16,618 bases of DNA from Gymnopus androsaceus JB14 (GCA_009733575.1 ML770165.1:1-16618), one strand, 5' to 3'. Numbered from the stretch's first letter, positions 9,043 through 16,012 are shown. Notes: generated by a model not told the origin, from the sequence alone. Numbers and translations: made by a program.

Positions 9043-9389
9043 TTATCAGGGGAGATTCCTGATGATCCCGGCAGTGCGGGTAGCCCCAGGTAGAACGCCG
9101 ACGTGGGCGGTTGAAGGGTCTGAATGTGTTGACCCTGTGCAACTGTCTGTATTGGCAGGTGTTGCCGATCAGGAGGTGCATAGGCTACCGCGGCTGTTGG
9201 AGGGGTCACCTCAGCGGGTAATGATCCAAATACCCTATTGGTGCTGGATCCTTGGGATCCCGCAGAAAGGTGTTGTCCTCGTTCTCCCCATTGGTAATTC
9301 CCAAAGTTGGGAGCTTCTCGTTGTTGTTGTGTGTTACCCTCCTGTTGTCCAGCGGACGAGGAAGGTGGTACCGTGAACATCCCCGACAT
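8787..9389 (-). pseudogene. Gag N-terminus including the probable start codon
   Basis: The ATG at 9387-9389 lies only 16 nt beyond the primer-binding site and is the first ATG of the internal region, so it is the likely translation start. The 200-residue frame is Gln, Pro and Ser-rich (SSSAGQQEGNTQQQREAP) with no recognisable domain, like the disordered N-terminus of other long Gags. It ends at a TGA at 8787-8789. Its last part overlaps the alternative frame that carries the next plausible Gag segment, so this frame is probably only real to somewhere before 8830. Confidence 0.6.
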
Positions 9390-9405
9390 ATTCGACGACG
9401 GTTTG

Positions 9406-9416
9406 GTCTTGATATT
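9406..9416 (-). promoter_or_regulatory. Primer-binding site, self-priming type
   Basis: Read on the minus strand, AATATCAAGAC directly follows the LTR end (TTACACA or TTACA) and precedes the Gag ATG by 16 nt. It does not begin with the TGG expected of a site pairing with a tRNA 3' end. It is instead perfectly complementary over 11 nt to GTCTTGATATT (9778-9768), which lies at the predicted 5' end of the transcript. Tf1 of fission yeast primes its own reverse transcription in exactly this way. Confidence 0.75.
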
Positions 9417-9477
9417 GTGTAAGACCGGGATCGATGGTCTTAGGGAAAGGTACTGAAAGTAGCTTTGAGGCCTTTAG

Positions 9478-9486
9478 TATAAAAGG
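9478..9486 (+). promoter_or_regulatory. Plus-strand TATA box inside the LTR
   Basis: TATAAAAGG is a textbook TATA box on the strand opposite to the element's genes, about 60 bp from the inner LTR edge. In this LTR it points rightward, out of the element. In the unseen left LTR the same motif would point rightward into the element and toward the frame at 1-1146. Whether it is used is unknown. Confidence 0.4.
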
Positions 9487-9767
9487 CGGACGAGATCCGC
9501 GATCGAATATGCGTGCGGGTGGATTAGTCGAAGACTAGTAGTGAGAAGCGGGTGGATTGGGAATGCCAAAGCTCCCGAATGTGAGTTCTGAGTCTAGTTG
9601 TATGAGCCGACGGCGGCGAGTCTGATTGTCGTATGAGCTTGCTGGTAGTCAAGTTGATGTGTGAGTCGAAGAGCGGAAGCCAGAACAAGCATGTATTGAG
9701 AGAATAGATGAATTGACAAGAGTATAAGAAATAGAGAGAAAACAAGAGATACAGGAGTAAACAAGTT

Positions 9768-9778
9768 AATATCAAGAC
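9768..9778 (-). promoter_or_regulatory. Predicted transcript 5' end / self-primer
   Basis: GTCTTGATATT on the minus strand begins 35 nt downstream of the first base of the TATATAA box, the distance expected for a transcription start. It is the exact reverse complement of the primer-binding site at 9406-9416. In Tf1 the first 11 nt of the mRNA fold back on the PBS and are cleaved to give the primer. Position and length match that model here. Confidence 0.7.
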
Positions 9779-9806
9779 AAGGGGTCCTCTAAGGGAGGTT
9801 TACAGG

Positions 9807-9813
9807 TTATATA
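9807..9813 (-). promoter_or_regulatory. TATA box of the Ty3 LTR promoter
   Basis: CCTATATAACC on the minus strand lies in U3, about 35 nt upstream of the predicted mRNA start. It would drive the full-length Gag-Pol transcript leftward. Confidence 0.65.
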
Positions 9814-9974
9814 GGTGCGGGATGTAGGATTGGTGAATAGTAGGTATGTACGGAAGTAGCTGGGATACGTCGTAGGCTTAGCGGGCGGTTGTCAGGTCAG
9901 TAGGGTAGGTTATGCATATGACCGGAAGGGTTTGGGGGTTGAGGATAGTGAAAACGGTGGTACTGGGCATGACA

Positions 9975-10740
9975 CTCAGACAGTAGTATTGCAAGAGGCT
10001 GTGCAGCCAGAGAGGTACCAGTACAAAAGCTGGAAGGGATCAAAGTTAACTGCTTTGTTGAACAATACAGTTGACCAGGAGTAAGGTGTAATAATCAAAA
10101 GGAAAGAACTTAATGTGATGAGCATGTTTATATCCAAAGGAACAGAGAGTAGAGAAGTGAATTTATAGTCTGAGTGGAGCAGGAGCGAAAGGTAGCAGTG
10201 CCAGAGCTAATGGTAGCCCTGGTGCCTATGGTGGAAGGCATGCAAGCACCATAGCTGAGGTATGTCACTTCCAGTGATGAACAAGGAAGGATGAGCTGAC
10301 AGAGCAGAAATGGCATAGCCCAGGCCCAGAACAGAGCAGGAGTAGAAAAGGAATAAAAGAGAAGAGGGGCAAAGCAATGAGATGCATGAGAATAGAGGAG
10401 AGTGCAAAATGTAGTGTAGCTTTAAAGAAAAGAGCTGGAGCTGAGAGACATTGAGCATGTGCTTGACTTGGAAGCACTGGACACGCGTGTGATGAGCATG
10501 TAGCAAGAGCAACAGTACTGCATCACATGTAATGCTCAAAGTCTATAGTGTGCCCAACTTAGCGCTGAGCAAACTGACATTTGTTGCTACTGGTACAACT
10601 GACTACCAGGTCTACAGACAGTGTGATACTCTAACTGACTAAGTACTAGTAGCCGCTACCCCAACCATGTCTACTTAGTAAGTACTTTTTTGCACATCAC
10701 TAAGCTAAAAGCACTTCAGGCTGCCCCAATTTATATCTTC
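9975..10740. other. Non-coding stretch between the Ty3 LTR and the foldback element
   Basis: No coding frame with a recognisable product was found. The plus strand from about 10100 to 10450 is purine-rich with repeated GAG/AGAG tracts, reminiscent of a decayed LTR leader read on the minus strand, but I could not define ends. A short weak inverted repeat (GTACTAGTAG against CTACTTAGTAAGTAC) lies at about 10640-10685. Confidence 0.4.
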
Positions 10741-10816
10741 TTAGATAGTCCAAAGTGTAACAATCCAGTAACTAATATGATCAAAATCCACAGGAAATCC
10801 AGGGCCCTGGAATCCA
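10741..10816 (+). repeat. Left terminal inverted repeat of the foldback element
   Basis: This is identical over 76 bases to the reverse complement of 12413-12488. It includes the self-complementary core AGGGCCCTGG. Beyond it, the arms match imperfectly. Confidence 0.9.
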
Positions 10817-10822
10817 GGAGCC

Positions 10823-11090
10823 CCGCCTGGATTCCATGCATGTTGCATGGATTCCATGCCCTAGTAAATAGTAGTGTATGGATTCCAGGCATGTCGCATG
10901 GAATCCATGCACTAGTAAAAATAGTAGTGTATGGATTCCAGGCATGTCGCATGGAATCCATGCACTAGTAAAAATAGTAGTGTATGGATTCCAGGCATGT
11001 TGCATGGAATCCATGCACTAGTAAATATAGTAGTGCATGGATTCCATGCACTAGTAAATATAGTAGTGTATGGATTCCATGCATGTTGCA
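10823..11090 (+). repeat. 53-bp palindromic tandem units, left arm
   Basis: Units starting GTATGGATTCCAGGCATG recur at 10876, 10929 and 10982, with GCATGG at 11035, an exact 53-bp period. A truncated unit starts at 11068. Each contains ATGGATTCC followed about 15 nt later by GGAATCCAT, so each unit can form its own hairpin. Units are separated by CACTAGTAAAAATAGTA-type linkers. Confidence 0.9.
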
Positions 11091-11434
11091 TTAGTACTAG
11101 TTCAACCATTAGATTAGTTCCTAGTCCGAGTTATCAGTACTAGTACCACCATTAGGTTAGTTACTGGTTTGAGTTATTAGTACTATTATAAGCATTAGAT
11201 TTGTTACTAGTATGACTTATTAGTACTAGTTCAACCATTAGATTAGTTACTGGTCCGAGTTATTAGTACTAGTACCACCATTAGATTAGTTACTAGTCCG
11301 AGTTCTTAGTATTAGTACCACCATTAGATTAGTTACTAGTCCGAGTTATCAGTACTAGTACCACTATTAGGTTAGTTACTAGTATGACTTATTGGTACCA
11401 GTACAACCATTAGCTTCCTTACTAGTATGACCTT
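11091..11434 (+). repeat. 43-bp tandem repeat, eight copies
   Basis: The CCATT (or variant) landmark falls at 11106, 11149, 11192, 11235, 11278, 11321, 11364 and 11407, exactly 43 bases apart every time. The unit has the pieces TTAGTACTAGTACCACCATT and AGATTAGTTACTAGTCCGAG. Base substitutions are common but there are no length changes. Confidence 0.92.
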
Positions 11435-11788
11435 ATGCCCACCCTCCTGGTGCTTATGGGCGCTTATTTATCCAAAAAATGTCAGGAATCAGGCTTGATA
11501 AATCCTAAAAAATCATCAAAGATCATCAAAATATTCCGGCATTATTGTTCCCCCCAGTGCATATGGGCACATATGGGTGCTCATTTTACCTCAGAACATT
11601 GGGAATTGAGCTTGATAAATTCTGGAAAAATCATGAAAAATAGTGAAAATATTTGGGCATTGTTATCCCGCCCATCAGCACTTTTGGGTGTGTATTTTCC
11701 TGCCAAATAATGGGAATTGAGCTTGATAAATCTCGGAAAAATCATAAAAAATCATGAAAATATTTAGGGATTGTTTTTCCACCTCCCA
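11435..11788 (+). repeat. About 115-bp imperfect tandem repeat, three copies
   Basis: GCTTGATAAAT recurs at 11493, 11610 and 11721 (spacing 117 and 111). In each copy it is followed by AAAAATCAT runs and an ATATT-GGCATT-TTC segment. No coding potential is evident. Confidence 0.75.
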
Positions 11789-11946
11789 CTGATTATGGCA
11801 CCTCATGTCCGAATAAGGTCATGTAACACATGTGACACTGCCACACTACATATATGGTATACCTTAACTGATTATGGCACCTTATGCCTGAATGTTGTCA
11901 TGTGACATGTGTGACACTGTCACACTACATATACAGTATACCTTAA
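11789..11946 (+). repeat. 79-bp direct repeat, two copies
   Basis: CTGATTATGGCACCT starts at 11789 and again at 11868. Both copies continue through TGTGACACTG and end near TATACCTTAAC, with a few substitutions. Confidence 0.85.
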
Positions 11947-12135
11947 CCATAACTCTCCTTCTGGAATTCATCCTCATTGCAATCAAAAATGTAATTTGTA
12001 GTTTGTGTGACAGTGTCATATGCAGGCTGATGGGATCAGCAGAGGTAGGTTGCTGGGTGTAGATGAGAAAGTCATCACTGTAACTATCAATCGCTATTTC
12101 ACAAATTTCAATTTGTACTGTGTGACAGTGTCACA
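11831..12135. repeat. Four spaced dyad sites, TGTGACA-N-TGTCACA
   Basis: The 15-bp motif occurs at 11831-11845 (one mismatch), 11910-11924 (perfect arms), 12006-12020 (one mismatch) and 12121-12135 (perfect arms). Arms of seven bases surround one central base. This is the geometry of a site bound by a dimeric protein. The binding protein is unknown. Confidence 0.7.
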
Positions 12136-12165
12136 TGACTATTACTATACTTTGCATGCACTACT

Positions 12166-12412
12166 ATATTTACTTGTACATGGAATCCATCCACTACTAT
12201 ATTTACTAGTGCATGGAATCCATGCAACATGCCTGGAATCCATACACTACTATTTTTCTTAGTGCATGGATTCCATGCGACATGCCTGGAATCCATACAC
12301 TACTATTTTTCCTAGTGCATGGATTCCATGCAACATGCCTGGAATCCATACACTACTATTTTTCCTAGTGCATGGATTCCATGTGACATGCATGGAATCC
12401 AGGTGGGGTGTA
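12166..12412 (-). repeat. 53-bp palindromic tandem units, right arm
   Basis: GCCTGGAATCC recurs at 12231, 12284 and 12337, again a 53-bp period. The units are inverted copies of the left arm, so the element is an inverted repeat made of inverted repeats. Confidence 0.9.
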
Positions 12413-12488
12413 TGGATTCCAGGGCCCTGGATTTCCTGTGGATTTTGATCATATTAGTTACTGGATTGTTACACTTTGGACTATCTAA
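12413..12488 (-). repeat. Right terminal inverted repeat of the foldback element
   Basis: This is the reverse-complement partner of 10741-10816 with no mismatch over 76 bases, ending CTTTGGACTATCTAA. Perfect identity suggests a recent insertion or gene conversion between the arms. Confidence 0.9.
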
Positions 12489-13002
12489 CTAGTTACTTTT
12501 CCTGGTAGACTGGAATGCTAAAAGAAATATGAAGTAACTTAAAAAGTGTGGACTTAAGGAGGAGAACTTAATGTCAGAGTTAGTTTGAGCTCACTGGTGG
12601 GGGAGGAAGAGAAGGCAAACTTGTCAGAATTGCGGTGTGCACTTGTTAAATAGTGTCCAATGTTCCTGACATGGTATCCATCAGTTGGGACTGACAGGTG
12701 TCAGAATGGTTGAGCAATGGTCAACTTACAACAATCCACAGCAATCCACAGTGTACAGCTCTGTGGCTGCTGTGGATTGCTGTGGATTGCTGTGGTTGCT
12801 GTAGCGTTCACCCAGGTTTTGCTGATGTTGATCTCCTCATTGCTGTGTTAGAGTGTGTCACATTGACTTCTCTAGGTGATGTCAAATGGGAAGGTGGAAC
12901 TGTTTTAGTGGTGAGTGATTTAAATAGCTGATAATACGAGTTGGGCTAATGGAAACTGCTGGGCAGATATGTCTAATGGGTTTGTGGATTCAAGATCAAG
13001 AT
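12489..13002. other. Non-coding stretch right of the foldback element
   Basis: No gene is recognised. It contains the strong hairpin at 12732-12789 and little else. A frame at about 12698-12931 reads through that hairpin with repetitive Trp/Cys/Ala and is not convincing. Confidence 0.4.
12732..12789. repeat. Hairpin with 20-bp perfect stem
   Basis: CAATCCACAGCAATCCACAG (12732-12751) pairs perfectly with 12770-12789 across an 18-nt loop. Each arm is itself two tandem copies of a ten-base unit. It could be the core of a small inverted-repeat element or be transcribed into a hairpin RNA. Confidence 0.8.
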
Positions 13003-13436
13003 TGTGTTGGTTGGTAATAGAAACTTTAGAGAGAGAGAGAGATTGAGAGACTGAGAGACTGAACAAGAGAAGAAAACTGATACAATTCCAATGGGGACCT
13101 TATAGGCAAGGTCCCCAGCTTATATAGGTTGTTGGACAGTAATTAATATAACTATAATGGTCTTGTTGACCTGCGTATGCATAGTTGCGCAGTGGAACAA
13201 ACAGTGTGACTGGTGCATTTGACTGGGCCACAGCTTGCGCAGTACTGCATGAGTTGTCTCTCAAAAAAGGGAGAATACAATGTATTGTCCAAGAGGGTCA
13301 ACTCATTGTACCACCATAAAAAAAGAGGTAATTGGTAGTAGTATAAGGGAGGGTAGGGAAGGTACTCAGGCATTGCAGGTACATACTCATGCCCACGGGA
13401 AGTAACAGGCTGGCAGTATTGCCTCACCAAAAAACA
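13003..13436 (-). repeat. Possible decayed LTR (minus-strand sense)
   Basis: The architecture resembles the Ty3 LTR in this window. Read on the minus strand it would start near TGTTTTTTGGTGAGGC, then carry TATATAAGC (about 13119-13127), a hairpin where the transcript would start, a CT-rich leader (13028-13078), and an end at ACCAACACA. The ends fit TG...CA, but I found no target-site duplication. It could instead be a fortuitous arrangement around a GA microsatellite. Confidence 0.35.
13093..13116. repeat. Nine-bp perfect hairpin next to a TATA-like sequence
   Basis: GGGGACCTT (13093-13101) pairs with AAGGTCCCC (13108-13116) over a 6-nt loop. It sits immediately downstream of the minus-strand TATATAAG, where an mRNA 5' end would fall if the flanking sequence is an LTR. 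Confidence 0.7.
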
Positions 13437-13533
13437 ATGAATATCTTTTGAAGATCATCATATTTTTACCTCAAACAACTTGTAGTCTTCATCTACTGTA
13501 GGCACTCACTTGATTCATACACTTACCAGCAAT

Positions 13534-13895
13534 TAGGCCTAAAGCAGTCCCCTCTAGAGGTTGACGGTTGAAAACTAGAAACCTCGTAGAGGGGCCTGGA
13601 AAACGGAAGCAAAAGCTGGCAGAGACTTTCCAATGACTTATTATAGCTAATCAGTCATTTGATTAGCCTTATATATATTTTTAAAACTTGCCTAATCGGT
13701 GCTGCGGTGTGAGATAAGGAGCATCACCACATTGGAGCTTCTACATTCCGCCCACCGTAGGCCCGATGAGGAAGGTTTTAAATTTCTACATTCAGGGCGC
13801 TTAAACTCTCTGCCAACTTTTGCTTCCATTTTACCAAGCCTTCTATTGAGGTTTGACACTTTCACCAACCTCATAGAAGGCAGGTCACCAAGCTA
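13534..13895. mobile_element. hAT-like MITE with hairpin-containing terminal repeats
   Basis: This 362-bp element is flanked by the direct repeat ACCAGCAAT (13525-13533 and 13896-13904), consistent with the 8-bp target duplication of hAT elements plus one matching base. Both ends begin TAG when read inward. The inverted homology is imperfect at the outside and strong at GGAAGCAAAAG (13605-13615) against 13817-13827 and its surroundings. Each terminal repeat contains its own hairpin: 13549-13562 with 13580-13594 on the left, 13838-13853 with 13867-13881 on the right. It has no transposase and would depend on one elsewhere. Confidence 0.7.
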
Positions 13896-13904
13896 ACCAG
13901 CAAT

Positions 13905-14302
13905 AAATCATGGGAGTTTTGAACTTAATTCAGGGGATAAGATTTTGGCTGATTTTTCTTTAAATCCTTGTTTCACCTTCTATTGTTCACTAAAAATATG
14001 GAAAAAAAGTGGAACTCCCCATTTTTGACATCTGGCTTTTCATGTGTAAACAACTGCAGGTGCAGAAATAAATATTTGCTCATATACAGTTTTACAGTAT
14101 TTTTAAAACTAGGGAATTTGCTAAATATAGCAGGTAATTCCCAGAGGCATATTTCTAAATGTGCCAGAACAGTTTCCCTGAATGTGTAGATTGAGTCCAT
14201 AACTTGAATCAAGTGAAAATACACATTGGTTCAAAAATTATGAGCAAAATACTGGTGGAGCATCACTTTCCTTGGGCACAAGTAGACACTGTAAGAGAAT
14301 GA
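13905..14302. other. AT-rich non-coding stretch with small hairpins
   Basis: No gene is recognised. Short inverted repeats include GGGAATT...AATTCCC at 14112-14142 and AGTTTTA...TAAAACT at about 14087-14110. They suggest more decayed small-element DNA, but I could not define ends. Confidence 0.35.
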
Positions 14303-14692
14303 AGAGGGTATTGTTGTGATGGTAATATAATTTGGAACTGCGAGTTCAACGCGCACTATGTCCTCATTTTTGACTCTTGTTTCATCAAAGTCTGTCATCT
14401 GGAGACTGGCCTTCTAGTGCAGATCATTCTCGGAAATGACCTCCGTACCTGGGATGAGCGAGGCATTATCTCCCTCAATGCTCTCTCACTGTCTGCGCAG
14501 ACCATGTCACTCTCTGTCTCTGAACCTGATGGACGGGATGAATACCTCAACCAAAATGCTCAGGTACACACTGTCATGAACACTACTGTCATGAATGCTC
14601 CCGAGGCTGCAGACAGACCTCGAGCTGGAGTCATCATTCAGCAATTGGTTGAGCTACTCTCAGTTCATGATCCAGGGACTTCAAAAGATTAA
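14303..14692 (+). pseudogene. Fragment of a CNH-domain protein (Rom2-type Rho1 GEF C-terminus)
   Basis: A frame of 129 codons is open after a TGA at 14300-14302 and ends with a TAA. From about 14345 it reads FNAHYVLIFDSCFIKVCHLE, TGLLVQIILGNDLRTWDERG and, later, NQNAQVHTVMN. This matches the end of the citron homology (CNH) domain as I know it from fungal Rho1 exchange factors (YVL-F-FIEVRH-ETG-LVQII-G--LR). In those proteins the CNH domain follows DH and PH domains and acts in cell-wall integrity signalling at the cell surface. None of the upstream domains is visible; the DNA to the left is small-element sequence. It has no convincing start: the in-frame GTG at 14417 is not one. I take it for a pseudogene or transposed fragment. 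It could also be a last exon whose other exons I cannot see. Confidence 0.5.
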
Positions 14693-14910
14693 CTTATAGA
14701 GTATGTAGTGTCCAAGATCATCCTGGATTATTCGTTATCAGCTTCTTGTCTAAGCATGAGCCTGCGCGACACACAACCTAGAAGGCTTGCCACGATGGGG
14801 TGCAGTGTGCTATCAAGCACTGCAGTTGCCAGTCAATCTAAATGTCTTTTGACATTGATTTCCTACTCTTTTAAGGTGAGGATAGCCAGGATGTATGGCG
14901 TCTGTTTTTG
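14693..14910. other. Sequence downstream of the CNH fragment
   Basis: No recognisable feature. A plus-strand frame at 14708-15034 exists but has no identifiable domain and runs into the TTCAACTT repeats. Confidence 0.35.
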
Positions 14911-14922
14911 CCAAATATTTCA

Positions 14923-15005
14923 GCTTCAACTCCGATTTCAGCTTTGGGTTTCAACTTTCAACTTGAACATTCAACTTTTTGACCAACTTCAACTTTCAAC
15001 TTCCA
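14923..15005 (+). repeat. TTCAACTT-type degenerate short repeats
   Basis: The core TTCAACTT recurs about every 7-16 bases (for example TTTCAACTTTCAACTTGAAC, CTTCAACTTTCAACTTCC). The inverted form reappears at 15893-15955, supporting an inverted-repeat element. Confidence 0.7.
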
Positions 15006-15520
15006 TTCATTTTAACTATGATTTTAGGGAATAATACTGCTACTTTTGACCATGCATGTTTTTGTAGTCATTTGCAATACACTAACTTTATGATATATGC
15101 TATTCAACTGTTAACCTATCAAGAAGAGCATAACACAATCTGTTCGAGCCAAGCTTGTTCTTAGTAAAATTGTAGCATTTCAACTTTAGAGGGATCAGTT
15201 TATGGCAAGTTTTTTGGTCCCCATTTTGCCTCATGTCACTTGGATATTTATCCATTTTCCATACAATTTCCCCCCCATTGGCCGCAATACCACCTCGGAA
15301 GACTGTCTGGAATTTTTTTAGACTGGTTCTGGGTGGAAAATGTATCTCTACCAGGGGGGAATTGTATTTCTATTGGGGAAATTGTTCCCAAATTAAAATT
15401 AAGCTTATGCAAGGCTCGCTCTAGGGCCTGCTAATGTTGCAGCAATGGTATTTCAATCTTTATCTTAGCCGATACTTCCTGAGTTCCATAGAAGTTAAAC
15501 TTAGTGTAGTATGGATAGAA

Positions 15521-15883
15521 TGTTGGAATATCAAAGGTAAATATATCTTATCGAACTATACATGGAATGCTTTCTTGTAGTCTCCACTTGTTTGTATCAC
15601 CATCCCATGCACTCCACTGTTATCATCTCGCAGACTCCTCTCAGTCTCTCGCTGTATCCACTTGCTCTCTCGTAGTACCCACTTTACCGTATGGACAGTA
15701 GCCACACATATTCACGCAGTAGCCACTTGCCCGATATATTGTTTGTACTTAAAACTGTATATAAGCTTAGGTACTATACCCTGTAATACCACCGTCGTCC
15801 CCCATCAATCTGTGTGATCGCTACTACTAAGTCCTGTGTGGACTTAATGCTGCTACTTCCTATTTAGGAATATAACTCTAATA
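15521..15883 (+). mobile_element. Solo LTR with 5-bp target-site duplication
   Basis: A 363-bp segment starts TGTTGGAATATC and ends ATATAACTCTAATA. It is flanked by TAGAA at 15516-15520 and 15884-15888. The end is the reverse complement of the start except for transitions (TCCAACA expected, TCTAATA seen). A TATATAAG box lies at 15758-15765, followed by a pyrimidine-rich leader-like segment. Only one LTR and no internal region is present, as left by recombination between two LTRs. The TGTTGGAATAT end resembles Ty1/copia LTRs, but orientation and superfamily rest only on this and the TATA box. Confidence 0.75.
15758..15765 (+). promoter_or_regulatory. TATA box of the solo LTR
   Basis: TATATAAG lies in the 3' half of the solo LTR and is followed after about 30 nt by the likely transcript start. 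It would fire rightward into 15900-16618. Confidence 0.5.
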
Positions 15884-16012
15884 TAGAATGTATAAAGTTG
15901 AAGTTGAATGCTTTTGACTTTGAACTAGAATCACATACAAAAAGTTGAACCTAGCGAAGTCAAAGTATACAATCTCAATCAAACCGGATCAGTTGAAAGT
16001 CGAAATATTTGG

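Larger units (their letters stand above)
1467..9974 (-). mobile_element. Ty3-type LTR retrotransposon (chromovirus), decayed copy; one LTR in window
   Basis: Order on the minus strand is LTR, PBS, Gag, aspartic protease, reverse transcriptase, RNase H, integrase, chromodomain. Integrase after RNase H is the Ty3 (Metaviridae) order, and a C-terminal chromodomain defines chromoviruses. The PBS is self-complementary to the predicted transcript start, the Tf1/sushi mode of priming. Frames shift near 9042-8830, 8640, 4900, 3175 and 3070. The protease has an in-frame TAG at 5910-5912, and most of the Gag core is missing. This copy cannot make a full polyprotein as sequenced. The left boundary is unknown because the second LTR is not seen; the element may extend past position 1. 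Fungal chromoviruses insert through their integrase, often into heterochromatin. Confidence 0.9.
9418..9974 (-). repeat. Ty3 5' LTR
   Basis: On the minus strand the proposed LTR starts TGTCATGCCC and ends GGTCTTACA, about 557 bp. The ends form an imperfect inverted repeat (TGTCATGCCC against TGTAAGACC). U3 carries a TATA box at 9807-9813. The predicted R start is near 9778, giving U3 of about 196 bp and R-U5 of about 361 bp. The inner edge could be 9416 instead of 9418, and the outer edge is uncertain because no second copy is available for alignment. If right, CTCAG (9975-9979) would be the outer half of the 5-bp target-site duplication. Confidence 0.7.
10741..12488. mobile_element. Foldback-type non-autonomous element with long compound terminal inverted repeats
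   Basis: The two ends, 10741-10816 and 12413-12488, are perfect 76-bp inverted copies beginning TTAGATAGTCCAAAGTGTAA. The inverted homology continues imperfectly inward for about 350 bp per arm through 53-bp palindromic units. The core holds three other tandem repeat classes. Frames in it are repeat artefacts and encode no transposase. If TA (10742-10743 and 12486-12487) is the target duplication, a Tc1/mariner-type origin is possible. TTA/TAA would suggest PIF/Harbinger, but as written these are inverted, not direct. The superfamily is undetermined. Confidence 0.8.
14911..16012. mobile_element. Candidate decayed inverted-repeat element, interrupted by a solo LTR
   Basis: CCAAATATTTCAGCTTCAAC at 14911 faces an inverted relative ending at 16012 (reverse complement CCAAATATTTCGACTTTCAA). 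After these ends both sides carry TTCAACTT-rich DNA: direct copies at about 14950-15010 and the inverted form AAGTTGAA at 15893-15955. Without the LTR and one target copy the element would be about 730 bp. No coding content was found. No target-site duplication was identified, so the boundaries are provisional. Confidence 0.45.

Noticed and set aside
10128..10539. Minus-strand frames of 62-110 codons rich in Leu, Ser and Cys
   Set aside because: They come from the purine-rich plus strand (pyrimidine-rich on the minus), which gives hydrophobic-looking translations. There is no start context or domain.
10823..11434. CRISPR-like regular repeats
   Set aside because: The 53- and 43-bp units are contiguous tandem repeats with no unique spacers, the context is eukaryotic, and no cas-like gene is present.
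10690..12448. Several short frames on both strands reading MDSMRHAWNPYTTIF-like repeats
   Set aside because: They are translations of the 53-bp palindromic units, found on both strands and in more than one frame, and disrupted at unit boundaries. They are repeat artefacts.
12698..12931. 77-codon plus-strand frame
   Set aside because: It runs straight through the perfect hairpin at 12732-12789, which accounts for its repetitive Trp/Ala/Cys composition.
13028..13062. GA-rich microsatellite as an independent feature
   Set aside because: It is short and impure (GAGA runs with GACT interruptions) and is better viewed as the leader of the possible LTR at 13003-13436.
14708..15034. 108-codon plus-strand frame after the CNH fragment
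   Set aside because: It has no relation to CNH C-terminal tails that I can see, and its second half is translated TTCAACTT repeat.
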